Below, piece after piece: positions 37,147 to 47,558 of a stretch of DNA of 64,000 nucleotides (within the stretch, counting starts at the first letter, position 1; every line of letters begins with the position of its first letter). The notes below the pieces were generated by a model. It was not told the origin of the DNA. It ran no database searches and was given only the letters and a program-made list of their open reading frames with translations. The translations under genes and the position numbers were made by a program. Origin of the DNA: Paraburkholderia piptadeniae (GTDB lineage Bacteria > Pseudomonadota > Gammaproteobacteria > Burkholderiales > Burkholderiaceae); contig NZ_CYGY02000030.1 of assembly GCF_900007165.1 (NCBI RefSeq), positions 67,952 through 131,951 of the forward strand, read 5' to 3'.

Positions 37147-38106
37147 TCACGTCGCACGCAACTCACGGACCCCCTTACCGATCCGCCGCCTCAGCAGCGT
37201 GCGCAGCGTCACGCCGTCTGCGTAGCCGACCTGCTCGGCGATGCGATCCACGCTGAGCTTGCTCGTCTTCAGCAGATGGACGGCGCGCTCGACCCGCAGA
37301 TCCTGAATGTACTCGACGGGCGTTTTACCGAGCACCTCGTTTAGACGTCGCGTCAACGTTCGCTTGCTGGTCGCCAATTCTTCGGCGGCGTCGTCGAGCG
37401 CGATGGCCGTGTCGAGGTGTTCGCGCACCCAGCGGTCGAAACGCTCGACGAGCGGGTCCGAATGGGCCAGGTGATCGGAGATCGCAAAGGCAGACTGCGA
37501 CGGCCGCGAATCGAATACGAGGTACTTGCCTACAAGCGCCGCAAGCTCCGGGCTGTTATTGCGGATCAACCAGAGCGCCAGGTCGAGATGGCTCAGAGCG
37601 GCCCCCGCCGTCACCGTGCTGCCGCTGGGAACGACAATGCGATGCGCATCCAGGTGCACTTCAGGGTAACGCTGCCGGAACATCGGCGAGAGCCACCAGG
37701 TGGTGGTGGCTTCACGCCCATTGAGCAAGCCGCTTTCGGCCAGCACGAAAGTACCCGTACAGGCGGCTCCGATATGGGCGCCGGCACTGTGCCACGCGCG
37801 CAATGCAGCTAGCGCATCGATCACGTCAGCGCGGCCGAGCGAAGGCACGAGCAGGTCCGTCGTCGTCCTGTTGAGCGCCGGCACAACAACCCAATCCGGG
37901 GCAGGTCCGTCTGTCGTATCGCGGATGGGCACCTGCAGCCCAAGCGCCGTACGCACCTCTGGCCGCATCCCCGCAACGGTGATTTCGAAGCCCGGTGTGG
38001 CCATCCCCGTCGCGCGCGCCAGTTCATTGGCCGTCGTCAGGGCATCGAGCACGGTGGTGAGGCCGGTGTCGAACACCCCCTCGAGCGCCAGGACAAAAAT
38101 CCGCAT
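37147..38106 (-). CDS. GlxA-type AraC family regulator
   Basis: 319 residues. The N-terminal DJ-1/PfpI-like amidotransferase domain (residues ~1-180) has the nucleophile-elbow region HIGAACTGTFVLAESGLL. Two AraC helix-turn-helix motifs occupy the C-terminus (TSKRTLTRRLNEVLGKTPVE and LSVDRIAEQVGYADGVTLRT). Divergent from the monooxygenase/hydrolase genes, with a TGTCG-ATCG-CGACA dyad in the gap (about 38128-38141). Probably controls that pair. Confidence 0.9.
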   Translation of the reverse strand: MRIFVLALEGVFDTGLTTVLDALTTANELARATGMATPGFEITVAGMRPEVRTALGLQVPIRDTTDGPAPDWVVVPALNRTTTDLLVPSLGRADVIDALAALRAWHSAGAHIGAACTGTFVLAESGLLNGREATTTWWLSPMFRQRYPEVHLDAHRIVVPSGSTVTAGAALSHLDLALWLIRNNSPELAALVGKYLVFDSRPSQSAFAISDHLAHSDPLVERFDRWVREHLDTAIALDDAAEELATSKRTLTRRLNEVLGKTPVEYIQDLRVERAVHLLKTSKLSVDRIAEQVGYADGVTLRTLLRRRIGKGVRELRAT

Positions 38107-38215
38107 GGCCGAATCGATACCAAAATTGTCGATCGCGACAGTATTTCCCGGGGCGCGCCGTTTGTAAAGTGTCGCTCACCGGGTGAATGGATCACGCGGA
38201 TACTGGAGAGCAAAG

Positions 38216-38521
38216 ATGATCAAGCATGCACTATTCGTACGACTTGAAGCCAGGCCGGGAAAGGAGCAGGCCGTAGCGGACTTCCTTTCCGCCGGCCTTG
38301 AAATGACCAACCGGGAGGCGGCCACGCCGATCTGGTTCGCCCTCAGGCTGTCGCCGACGACGTTCGGCGTCTTCGACGCCTTCGCGCGTGAAGAGGATCG
38401 GCAGGCACACCTCGCCGGCGACATGGCCAACGCCCTGATGGCGCGGGTCGACGAGATGCTGGCAAGTCCGCCGTCGGTCGAGCTGATCGACGTTCTGGCC
38501 ATGAAGAACGAACCGGCCTGA
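38216..38521 (+). CDS. Antibiotic-biosynthesis-monooxygenase-like (ABM) protein
   Basis: 101 residues of the dimeric ferredoxin-like fold. The first strand and helix read HALFVRLEARPGKEQAVADF, followed by TPIWFALRLSPTTFGVFDAF and a final helix. GGAG lies before the ATG at 38216. Small ABM proteins act as quinol or haem-type monooxygenases. Precedes the exported hydrolase by 90 bases on the same strand. Confidence 0.8.
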   Translation: MIKHALFVRLEARPGKEQAVADFLSAGLEMTNREAATPIWFALRLSPTTFGVFDAFAREEDRQAHLAGDMANALMARVDEMLASPPSVELIDVLAMKNEPA

Positions 38522-38611
38522 TTCCCGGTTATCTATCGCCGATCAATCCTCGCCCGTCAAGCGCGATTGCGCGAAACGACGGGTAAACACAAAGAATCCT
38601 GGAGAGTAAAA

Positions 38612-39370
38612 ATGTTTGCACTGCGAAATAAACTGGCTATTACCGTCCTGGTTGCCCTGGGCGCTACGATGGCTCACGCCGAGGCAAAGGCGGCTGCGAA
38701 AGATGTTGTCATTGTTCACGGCGCACTGGTGGATGGCTCCGGCTGGCGGGCCGTCCACGACATCCTGGTCAAGGATGGTTACCATGTGACGATCGTGCAA
38801 GAGCCGCTCACGGGCCTCGCCGAGGACGTCGATGCCGCCAGGCGCGTCATTGATCAGCAGCAGGGCCCGGTGGTGCTGGTCGGTCACAGCTACGGCGGCT
38901 CTGTGATCACGGAGGCAGGTGTGGACCCGAAGGTCGGTTCGCTCGTCTATGTGGCCGCACTGCAACCCGACGCCGGCGAAGCCAGCGGTCAGCTGTTGCA
39001 GAAGTTCGCCGCGCCCAACGATGCCATGCGAGCGACGCCGGACAAGTATTTCTTCCTCCCGCCGACGAAATTCCGTGAGAACTTTGCCGCGGACGTCTCG
39101 CCCTCGGACGCGCAATTCCTGGCGGACTCGCAGGATCAACTCGCCGAGAAAGCGTTGGGCGCACCGGTCTCTGTGGCGGCATGGCGAACCAAGCCCAGCT
39201 ACGCCATCCTGACCACCCAGGATCATATGGTGAGCCCCCAGCTTCAGCGCTGGATGTATCAACGTTCGGGTGCCAGGGTGACCGAGGTGAGCGCAAGCCA
39301 CGCTGTCTTTATCTCCCAGCCGGCCGCGGTTGCGCGAGTGATTGAAGTTGCCGCAAAGTCGACGAACTGA
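38612..39370 (+). CDS. Exported alpha/beta hydrolase
   Basis: 252 residues with a Sec signal (ITVLVALGATMAHAEA). The mature protein shows VVIVHGALVDGSGWR, the nucleophile elbow GHSYGG (Ser at about residue 95) and a late catalytic His (SASHAVF). GGAGAG precedes the ATG at 38612. Related to salicylate-esterase/hydroxynitrile-lyase-like small esterases that act on aromatic or macrolide esters; the substrate is unknown. Confidence 0.87.
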   Translation: MFALRNKLAITVLVALGATMAHAEAKAAAKDVVIVHGALVDGSGWRAVHDILVKDGYHVTIVQEPLTGLAEDVDAARRVIDQQQGPVVLVGHSYGGSVITEAGVDPKVGSLVYVAALQPDAGEASGQLLQKFAAPNDAMRATPDKYFFLPPTKFRENFAADVSPSDAQFLADSQDQLAEKALGAPVSVAAWRTKPSYAILTTQDHMVSPQLQRWMYQRSGARVTEVSASHAVFISQPAAVARVIEVAAKSTN

Positions 39371-39541
39371 CCGGCAATCGTCTCGATGGGGCACCTGTCG
39401 GCCTGGCGCCGACGGCCGACACCGTCGCCAGTCGGCCCGCCCCCATCGCGGATACGCACGTTGGTTGTCAAATCGCGGCAATCGCGGGTGGATGCCACTC
39501 AGCTCGGGACATAGCCATCACCCTTCACGGATGTCGCCACC

Positions 39542-39853
39542 ATGCTCTTACTGATCCTTGCCTACCTCGGCGGTGCACTGACCATCCTCAGTCCTTGCAT
39601 CCAGCCGGTGCTGCCTTTCGTATTTTCGCGAGCAGACCGCCCGTTCGCGCGCAATGGACTGCCGATGCTGGTGGGCATGGCGCCGACCTTCGCCGTGGTC
39701 GCCACGCTGACCGCCGTCGGCGGCAGTTGGGTCGTCCACGCTAACCAGTACGGCCGCTTCGTCGCCCTGGCCGTGCTCGCCGTGCTTGGCCTGACCTTGC
39801 TCTCGGAGCGCGTGGCCGAATGGATCACCACCGCTGTGGAATTCATCAGTTGA
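39542..39853 (+). pseudogene. Truncated DipZ/CcdA-type membrane protein
   Basis: The first ~90 of 103 residues follow the N-terminus of cytochrome c biogenesis CcdA/DipZ proteins (LAYLGGALTILSPCIQPVLP, then FVFSRADRPF). The protein then ends after three helices, where the family continues for several more. The normally conserved SPCxLP reads SPCIQP. Likely a non-functional remnant. Confidence 0.65.
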
Positions 39854-40456
39854 TGTCGCGCATGGCCATCCAATTTCTGTCGTTTTTGACGTTCCGAACC
39901 GTCCTTTTCTACACCCGGCCGCTCCACGTCCCATCTTGCGGTAACGGCATTGCTTGAAACTCGCCTGCTCGCCGACGGCGTGTTTGGCTACGTGGAGACA
40001 GTTGCTCCAAGTACTCGCTCCCCTGACAAAGCTTTCGACACGCCACAACCGTGGGATGCGTTTTTTGAAAGAGCCGAAGCGATCCAAGAAAGACTCGGGT
40101 ACCTAATGAAATGCAACTTTCCTGATACAGCCGCTGAATTGGGGAATAAACTAACCAGCTCGTGAGGTCAACAAGTGCAAGTCAGCGAATTTCATAGGGA
40201 CCCGCTGCGTCCGTATCGGCTGCAGTAAGGCCGTATATACAGCCGCAGCCGATCCTGTCCATCAAAACAGGCGAAATTGCTTCGCAAACGGGAGGCCGTT
40301 CATATGTATGGACACGATTGGAGCGTGCTAGCAGTACTTCTTATATCGAACTCGCTTGACCCTTGATCCTTACCGCGACAAAGCTGTAAAACGCGAGCGC
40401 GCGCTGCGACTTCACGAATGACCTGACTGGACCGGTGACGGGGGTCGTCAACGGAT
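39854..40456. other. Intergenic, one doubtful short frame
   Basis: A 71-codon frame with a TTG start (39950-40165) has ordinary amino-acid composition but no ribosome site or known motif. No terminator was identified. Confidence 0.35.
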
Positions 40457-40744
40457 TCAATCCTCGTCGTCATCGTCATGGCGATGTCTCCAGCCCCTGT
40501 ACCCGCCGCGGTCCTGCCGGTAGTACGGACGCTCCCAGTATCCGCCCTCATACGGGTAACCGTAGACAGCTGGCGCAGGTGCGTAGACGACTGGCGGTGC
40601 CTCCTCATACACAACCGGCGGTGGCGCCTCGATAACTGGCCCGGGGAAACCAAAAAATACACCGATATCCGCGTGGGCGTAGGCGGTAACGGACATGCAT
40701 GCGGCGGAAAATCCCACGGCGCACAACATTATGGTTCGTTTCAT
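40457..40744 (-). CDS. Small exported Pro/Tyr-rich protein
   Basis: 95 residues with a signal peptide (TIMLCAVGFSAACMSVTAYA). The mature part has PPPVVY and PPVVYAPAPAVYG repeats (PXPV-like), then YYRQDRGGYRGWRHRHDDDD. The acidic/His tail could bind metal. AGGAGG stands ten bases before the ATG. Typical small envelope proteins of Burkholderia; role unknown. Confidence 0.75.
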   Translation of the reverse strand: MKRTIMLCAVGFSAACMSVTAYAHADIGVFFGFPGPVIEAPPPVVYEEAPPVVYAPAPAVYGYPYEGGYWERPYYRQDRGGYRGWRHRHDDDDED

Positions 40745-41132
40745 CACGGTTACACCTCCTGCTTCGCCGTCGCTTCCGGCACGCCTTGTTCATGCCATGA
40801 CTGGAATGATATCGGGAGGCCAAAGCAGCGGTGAAACCGTGTTGTCGCTTGTGTAACAGCAGGTAACGCACGGCCTGTCCGCGCCGTCAGCCGACCCTGT
40901 TCTCGACGGCGGATGATGTCCCGAAAAGGCAGTGCTCATCCAGGCTCGTGTAGTGAACCGAACACCGAATGTTCAGGGTTTTCTGCTGGTGCGATTGCAA
41001 GGCGCATGCGCAGTCGCACACGATGTAACTCGATCTTCCGGATCTCAGTTACGCACGGCAACGTGGTGATGTGCGCCGACGTGCCTCCCGGGCCGCTACA
41101 TCGCGTTGCATCTGCATCACTCCTTGTATGCG

Positions 41133-43373
41133 TCAGAAGTCCACCGTCGCCGACGCGAACAGCGTACGCGGCGCACCGAGCGAGATCGTGCCGAACGAGG
41201 CGACACCCGACCAGTACTTGCGATCGAACACGTTCAGCACCCCTGCGCGGAGGGTCGTGGACTTGCCATAGATGGGTGTGGTGTAGCGCGCGCCAATATC
41301 GAACGTCGTCCACGACGGCACAGACTGCGTATTCGTCTGGTCCACGTACTCCTGCCCCGTGAAATTGACGCCACCCGTGAGCGTCAGGCCTTGAACCCAC
41401 GGCAGATCCCATTCCGTCCCGACGTTGGCCATCCACTTCGGCACTCCCACGGGACGATTGCCCACTGTCGACGCGCTGTTGGTCCTGGTCAGCTCGGCAT
41501 CGAGCAAGGTCACGCCGCCCAGCACACGAACGCCCTTGAGCGGCTCGCCCGCGACGGTCAGCTCGAGCCCCTGATCGCACTGCTCGCTGTCGACGGTATA
41601 GACGGTGCCGTACAGTTGGCCGCTCGGCTTTGTGATCCTGAAGGCCGCCAGCGTCGCCATCACATTCCTGAAGTCGAACTTCACGCCAACTTCCTGCTGT
41701 TTCGACTTGTACGGCGCGAACACCTGTCCCGCATTCGAAGCCGCAGCCGGCGCGATATCGCCCTTGCTCAGCCCTTCGATGTAGTTCGCGTACAGCTACA
41801 CGTTCTGTACCGGCTTGAAGACGATGCCCACCAAAGGCGTTACGGCGCTCTTGTCATACGACGATGTCTTCGCGCCCGTCGTCGTGTTGAAGTTGTCCGA
41901 CTCGATCTGCTGCTGCCGTACGCCAGCCGTCAACTGCACACGATCGTTCAGCACGCTCAGCGTATCGGCAAGCGCCACGCCCACGAGTTGCGATGACGAA
42001 ACCTTCGGCACGCGCGATGGCGATGCGATGTTTTGCGCTGGGCTCGCAATCGGCGAATAGATGTTCGACAGAACCGCCGTACCTGAATTGCTCGCCTGCG
42101 CCAGGCGATCCTGATAGATGCTCGCCTGCAGCGCGACGTTATGTTTGACGGGACCTATAGTGAAGTTTGCGCGCAAGCCGGTGTCGGCGCTCCAGCGGTT
42201 CACCTGGAATTTCCAGTTTTGCGGTGTTGAGCGCGTATCGCCTGCGGCGTTGAGGATCGTCGGCGTCTGATCCGACAGTCGCGCAACATCGGTCTTCGCG
42301 CCACCCGCATCGGCAAACACCGTCACGTTGCTGTTCACGTCGTACTCAGCGTGCAACAAGGTCGACTGATCGTAGGACTTCCACCAGCTCCACGGCTGCG
42401 TGACATTGCGTCGGCCATCCGCCGCGGACGGCACCTGAATGCCTGGGGCGACGAGGAACGGACGCGTCGGCGCATCGACCCATTGATACTGTTCGATCAC
42501 ATCGAGCGTTGCGCGGAATTTCTCGCCCTGATAGTCCAGCGACAACGCGCCGACATCGGCACGCGAAGACTGGTTGTCGAGCGGCGTGCCGCCCTGTCGA
42601 TGCAGCCCGTTGAACCGGATACCGAACTGTCGGTCGCTGCCGAACCGTCGGCTGATATCGACATGTCCGCCCACCTGGGAATCTGAGGTGTAGTCGACGG
42701 TGAAGCGCGTCAGATCTTTCGAAAGCGGACGCTTCGGCACGACGTTGACCACGCCGCCGACGCCGCTGTTCGGTGACATACCGTAGAGCGACGCGGCTGG
42801 CCCCTTGAGCACCTCGACGCGCTCGACGTACTCGGGGAATACGTGATAGTTGGGCACAACACCGTATACGCCGTCGAATGCGAACTCGCTCAGATTCCCT
42901 TCGTTAATCGGAAAGCCGCGAATGTAAAACGAATCCGTCACGCCGCCCGTCTGCCCGGTGAAGCGGATCGACGGATCCTTGTTCAGCACGTCGGCGAGTG
43001 TGGTCGCTTGCTGATCTTCCATGCGCTGCGACGTGTAGTTGCTCACGCTGAACGGTGTGTCCATCACACTCTTGTTGCCCAGCAATCCCAAGCGGCCGCC
43101 CTTCGCGACCTGGCCGCTTGCGTACGCCTCGGGGAGCTCATCCGCCGCCGCGTCAGCCTTGACCACGACGGCGGGCAACTCTTTCTGCTTTTCGCTCGTT
43201 TCCTCCACGGAGTCGGTTTGCACCTGGGCGAACGCAGCGGCGCTCAAACCGGTGGTGAACGCGCCCGCGAAGGCGAGTTGCATCGCCAGCGCCAACGGGT
43301 TGAAAGCGAGCGGCGACAGTATGGTCACGGAGGAGGCCGACTGAATGGCAAGGCGACAAGGCCGGAGTAGCAT
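41133..43373 (-). pseudogene. TonB-dependent siderophore receptor with an in-frame amber codon
   Basis: The whole reading is ~746 codons with no frameshift. It has a signal peptide (LSAAAFAQ), a TonB-box-like region, a plug domain (RFTGQTGGVTDSFYIRGFPI; VEVLKGPAASLYGMSPNSGV), a 22-strand barrel and a terminal Phe. A single TAG at 41798-41796 stands after FKPVQNV, where the family has ...SLYANY. It removes the last ~220 residues (six or more strands), so a truncated protein could not fold in the membrane. A TCG-to-TAG change would explain it. The start is ATG at 43373. Confidence 0.85.
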
Positions 43374-43487
43374 GATTGTTAAATTGATGTTTTTGTTAAG
43401 GAAAATCTGTTCAGACCAACAGTCTTTCGATTCGCGAACAATAACGTTAATACGATTGGCACATTTAATGAGAGTAGTTCCCACACG

Positions 43488-44444
43488 CCGCTGCCAGACG
43501 GGCAGGCGGCGTTCAGCCTGTTGACCTACGCGTACCTCGGGTGGGTGCTTACCCGCCGACAATCTTCGCCCTGGCGCGTCAGAGTCTTCACGGCGGTCGT
43601 GCTCTGGATCGTGATGGGCGGACTGGCCGATCTGTATCCGGGCCGGACGTGGCTTTCCGGACTGCTTGGCGGCTGGGCGCTCGGCCTCGCGTGGCTCGCC
43701 GTATTTGCCGGCGCATACACCTGGTGGCACGTTTCCGATGATGTGCGACCCGGACCCCTGGCGCTGCTGGTCGTCGGAACATTCGCAGTTGCCGGAGCAT
43801 GGCAGTTCTCCGGACACGCGCAGCCCGCCAGGGAGATTTCCCAGGTTTGGCGACCCACCACTTATTTGTCCACTGCCCAATGGCTCGACACCGGCTGACA
43901 ACGATTGCCGGCACGGCGGACAGAAATCGGTGGCGACGAGGAAGAGCCGCTGCCGCTGCGGGGGGCGGCAAACGAAGAAGCCATCATGAGCGCCCTGAAG
44001 CGCGCCGGGTGGGAGCCCGCACCTGCATGGTAAGTGCACTCGGCGCCTGGCTGGCTGCTGCCACAGACCCAAAGTGACCGGTTACCGGTGCTGCCAAAAT
44101 ACTCGCACGGCGAACCCTCTCAGCTTCTCCCGGTGCGTACAGAGCCTGACATATCGGGAAGCCGTCTGGTGCTCCGCATGTGGCGTTCGCATGTCGCCGT
44201 GCGCGACGTAAGCGGCGACAAGCTACTTTGGTATGGTGCCGTGTATCGGGAGGAGTTCTATCGCCCGGCACACCTGGTCACGATCGCCAAAACGCAATAC
44301 GTCGCGATCCCTTCGATGATCACCACGCTGCTGGGACTTCAGCAACAGACAGTGATCCGTTCAGCCAACATGCACGGCGCGCTCCGTTACGCGATACTTA
44401 TATGGCCAGTGTCGGCGCAACAGCAAGGGCTTTCAGTACAGTGA
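43488..44444 (+). pseudogene. LssY-type PAP2 phosphatase with two in-frame stops, N-terminus lost
   Basis: One frame carries a PAP2 core end (LPDGQAAFSLLTYAYLGWVL; GRTWLSGLLGGWALGLAWLA) and then an LssY C-terminal domain (LPVLPKYSHGEPSQLL; LWYGAVYREEFYRPAHLVTI). It is broken by TGA at 43896 (Trp expected) and TAA at 44031. The upstream membrane helices and most of the phosphatase motif are absent. The 5' end abuts the promoter side of the TonB receptor gene. Confidence 0.75.
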
Positions 44445-45088
44445 GTGCCGGTAATCAGTCAGGCAATAGCCATTCGTTTTGGGCGTTCGCGTCGCATTTG
44501 CAGCATCGTCCACCGTTCAAGTCCCGGCCGATTCGGGCACTGATTTTCGGTCAATTGGCATCCGACTATCAATTTGCATCACCCTTGCGCTTCGCTGATC
44601 CTCCGTAGTCGGACGGACACCTGCGTGAGCACGTTTGTCGCGTCGAACCGACCGATACTGCTGCACTCCTTCACGAGGAATCCCGGGGACCCGTATTAGG
44701 TCTTCGGGCTAGCCGAATATAAATGGCCGCTTGCAGACGCGTCGAGGCGCGACGCGGAATACAGCGACGCACACCCAGGATATTCGATGACAACGACGTG
44801 ATACTCTGCGCGCACGAAGACATCGGCAAGTGGCAGCCTGGCTTCCACCGACTCTTCGTTGCCTTGATAGACAATGAACGTCTCGCGCGGCTCGCGCCCT
44901 GCCGGCGTTAAAACGCATCGACGTGTGGAACGCGCATGGCGACTGCGCCGGCTACGAGTCGCACAAGTAAAGGACAATCGCACGCGATCGACGATCCGGA
45001 ACCTTCAACGATCATATGCATCACCGTATTAAAGCTTCTCACCCAAACGCCGTTACAAGGTGAATGTCACATTTTTCGCGTCAAATAC
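44445..45088. other. Intergenic with an alpha/beta-hydrolase relic
   Basis: On the minus strand, 44910-44750 reads REPRETFIVYQGNEESVEAR followed by HVVVIEYPGCA. This resembles the oxyanion and strand region of a serine hydrolase (usual ...YLHGN.....; VL.VDYPGYG). It is a fragment without catalytic Ser. The other bases show nothing. Confidence 0.35.
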
Positions 45089-45886
45089 ATGAAAGTCAGG
45101 AATTCTCGACGGTGGGCGCCGCGTGGCCGAAATCGGTGGATCATCGCCGTCGCGGCACTTTTTATCGCCGCCTTCATCCGTACGGTCCTTCACCCGCTGC
45201 TCGGCCCGATCATGCCGGGCACCGCCTTTCTCATCGCCGCTGTACTTGTGGAGTACTACTGCGGCCTCGCGCCCGCGCTCTGCGTGATGGTGACCGGGCT
45301 CTGTCTCGCCGATTATCTGTTCGTGCCGCCGTACGGCCGCATCGAGGTCATCGATGCTTCGGACATCCGGCTGCTGGTCTCGTATCCCCTGATAACCATC
45401 CTCGTCATCACGCTGGTCGAGCGGTTGAGACGCGCGCAATATCGCGCCGAATTGCTGGCGGCGGTGGCGCAGTCGCGCTACGAAATGCTCCTGCGACACG
45501 ACAACGAGCGGCTCCTCGCCCGGCGCGCCACGGATGAAATGCATCGCATGCTGCATCACATCGCGCAGTACAACCGCTCGCTCATTATCATCAAGGCGCT
45601 CGATTCGGCGAACAGCGCGCCGCCGGGCAGCTTCGTCGCCGCGGCGGCGACCGCGACGCCCAGCGGCATTATCGACGACGCATCGTTTCGCGCGGGCATC
45701 GCATACGGCGCAAGGCATACGCAGGTGCACCAGGAAGACCTCGCCCGCCTGAGCGACCGTCTGTCGCCCGGTCATCACCGCATGCGTTTCCATTCGGGCG
45801 ACCGGAACTGGCGGCCCCTCCAATGCGTTTGCGAACGATTCATCACGCCGTCCGGCGAATTTCTGATCCTGCGTGCGGAAGACTGA
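45089..45886 (+). CDS. DUF4118 (KdpD-like) membrane protein without kinase domain
   Basis: 265 residues from the ATG at 45089; the frame is open further upstream but the extension is not convincing. Four membrane helices (WIIAVAALFIAAFIRTVL; AFLIAAVLVEYYCGLAPALC; VTGLCLADYLFVPPYG; LLVSYPLITILVITLVERL) form the DUF4118 module found in KdpD-like sensor kinases. A coiled coil (~residues 112-155) and a short cytoplasmic domain follow, but no histidine-kinase core. First gene of a tight three-gene unit, so it may be a membrane sensor or scaffold. Confidence 0.8.
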   Translation: MKVRNSRRWAPRGRNRWIIAVAALFIAAFIRTVLHPLLGPIMPGTAFLIAAVLVEYYCGLAPALCVMVTGLCLADYLFVPPYGRIEVIDASDIRLLVSYPLITILVITLVERLRRAQYRAELLAAVAQSRYEMLLRHDNERLLARRATDEMHRMLHHIAQYNRSLIIIKALDSANSAPPGSFVAAAATATPSGIIDDASFRAGIAYGARHTQVHQEDLARLSDRLSPGHHRMRFHSGDRNWRPLQCVCERFITPSGEFLILRAED

Positions 45887-45888
45887 CG

Positions 45889-46770
45889 ATGAACACACCT
45901 CATTTTTCGAGTGCGCAAAACAGCGACCACGCTGTTCTGCTATTGCACGGCCTGTCGAGTTCGCCGCTCGAATTGCGTTTCCTCGCGCGCTTTCTTGCCG
46001 ACGAAGGCTTCGCGGCCCACACACCGGAACTGCGCGGCTACAGCGCGGGCACAGCGCACTTGCCGATGGAGCAATGGGTCAGCGCTGCCGTCGCGGAGTT
46101 CGACGCGCTTGCTGCGCAATATCGACACGTCTCCGTCTGCGGTCTCTCGATGGGCGCGACGCTCGCGGCAGCGCTCGCGCACGAGCGGCCGGCCGCCCGT
46201 GCGTTGCTGCTTCTGTCGATCACGCTCAACTACGACGGCTGGGCAATCCCCTGGTACCGCTTTCTGCTCGACTATGTCTACTACACGCCGATGCGCTCGC
46301 GATACCGCTACCGCGAGCACGAGCCCTATGGCCTGCGCAACGAGGCATTGCGCTCGAAAATCGCCCGCGCGATGCAGAAGAATGAGATCAGCGAAGTCGG
46401 ACCCGCATCCATCGCGATGCCCGCCCTGCACGAAGCGAGCCGTCTCGCAGGCTCGGTGCGCAGAAAGTTGAAGAACATCGAGAACGATTGCCTGATCATT
46501 CACGCAATCGACGACGAGACGTCGAGTCCGCATAACGCGCGTTTCGTCGGCGCAAACATCGGAGCGTCATTTCTTCGCACCATCTGGCTCGACGATTCGT
46601 TCCACATGATCACGACCGATAACGAACGCGAAGTCGTCGCGCGGGAATGCGCGCTTTTTCTGCGCGAGAGTGCCGCGGCGTTCGCGTCCAGCAACAATCC
46701 GACGCCCATCGTGTCGCGCGCGCTCGCTCGCCGCTTGCGGCAACTGGCGACGGTGGCGCGGAAAACATGA
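45889..46770 (+). CDS. Alpha/beta hydrolase (carboxylesterase-like)
   Basis: 293 residues. LLLHGLSSSPLELR is the oxyanion strand, GLSMGA the nucleophile elbow (Ser ~86), and Asp (HAIDDETSS) and His (DDSFHMI) follow in the expected order. No signal peptide. It starts two bases after the DUF4118 stop and overlaps the MipA gene. Resembles esterase/lipase-type serine hydrolases such as monoacylglycerol lipases. Substrate unknown. Confidence 0.87.
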   Translation: MNTPHFSSAQNSDHAVLLLHGLSSSPLELRFLARFLADEGFAAHTPELRGYSAGTAHLPMEQWVSAAVAEFDALAAQYRHVSVCGLSMGATLAAALAHERPAARALLLLSITLNYDGWAIPWYRFLLDYVYYTPMRSRYRYREHEPYGLRNEALRSKIARAMQKNEISEVGPASIAMPALHEASRLAGSVRRKLKNIENDCLIIHAIDDETSSPHNARFVGANIGASFLRTIWLDDSFHMITTDNEREVVARECALFLRESAAAFASSNNPTPIVSRALARRLRQLATVARKT

Positions 46771-47558
46771 GTCAAAAGATGTTATCGATCAGAGGCCGTT
46801 GCATTGCGCTCGCCACGGCAGGCGCGTGTTGCATGACGGGGCTGGCAAACGCCGCCGAACCGCAGGCCGACAGCGACTGGAAGCTGTCGGTAGGTCCGGG
46901 CATGTATCTGTTTCCGAAGTTCCCAGGCTCGTCGCAACTCCAGGTTCTTCCGTTCCCCGTGCAGGACATTTCGTGGAAGGACCGTGTATTTTCGCAGGGT
47001 CCGGATGTGCTCGGCGTCAACGTGCTGCGCGGCGAGAACCATCACGTCGGCATGTCGGTGAGCTTCGACTTTCAGTCGAGATCCTCATCCGACGATCCGC
47101 GGCTCAAAGGGCTGCCCGACGTGCACTACGGGCCGAAGCTGCGCCTCTTCGCCGACTACACGTGGTGGGCGTTCACTGGGTCGGCTGCGATCTATCAGGA
47201 CATCGCTGGAACAGGACAGGGCCTGACCGCGATGGCCGATTTGTTCGTATCCGCGCCGCTCGGAAAGCTTCTCGTCTCGATGGGCCCAGGCATTACGTGG
47301 GCGAATTCGACTTACACCAAAACGTTCTTCGGCGTGAATGCGCAAGAAAGCGCCGCCTCGGGATTGCCTCAATACAGCACGGGCTCTGGCTTGCGCGACG
47401 TCCACTTCAATCTGAACGCCGGCTATGAGTTCAACCGGCATTGGTCACTGAACCTTGCGGCTTTGGTCGGGCGCCTCGAAGGATCCGCCGCAGGTAGTCC
47501 AATCACCGAGCGCCGCCTCGACCTCAACGGGATGGCCTCCGTGCTCTATCGTTTCTAA
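46767..47558 (+). CDS. MipA/OmpV family outer-membrane protein
   Basis: 263 residues. A signal peptide ends near ANAAE, and the mature barrel (SVGPGMYLFPKFPGSSQ at the start) closes with a terminal aromatic RF. MipA is a scaffold for murein-synthesising complexes and OmpV a porin-like relative. The ATG overlaps the hydrolase stop (ATGA), giving strict translational coupling. Together with the DUF4118 protein and hydrolase, this suggests an envelope-remodelling function. Confidence 0.87.
   Translation: MSQKMLSIRGRCIALATAGACCMTGLANAAEPQADSDWKLSVGPGMYLFPKFPGSSQLQVLPFPVQDISWKDRVFSQGPDVLGVNVLRGENHHVGMSVSFDFQSRSSSDDPRLKGLPDVHYGPKLRLFADYTWWAFTGSAAIYQDIAGTGQGLTAMADLFVSAPLGKLLVSMGPGITWANSTYTKTFFGVNAQESAASGLPQYSTGSGLRDVHFNLNAGYEFNRHWSLNLAALVGRLEGSAAGSPITERRLDLNGMASVLYRF

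Noticed and set aside
40913..41580. Arg/Ala-rich frames around the 3' end of the TonB receptor
   Set aside because: Shadows of the receptor codons; no dioxygenase or PepSY gene, which often follow such receptors, could be recognised there.
43374..43490. Fur box upstream of the TonB receptor
   Set aside because: An AT-rich stretch with ATTAACGTTATTG exists, but the match to the 19-bp Fur consensus is too weak.
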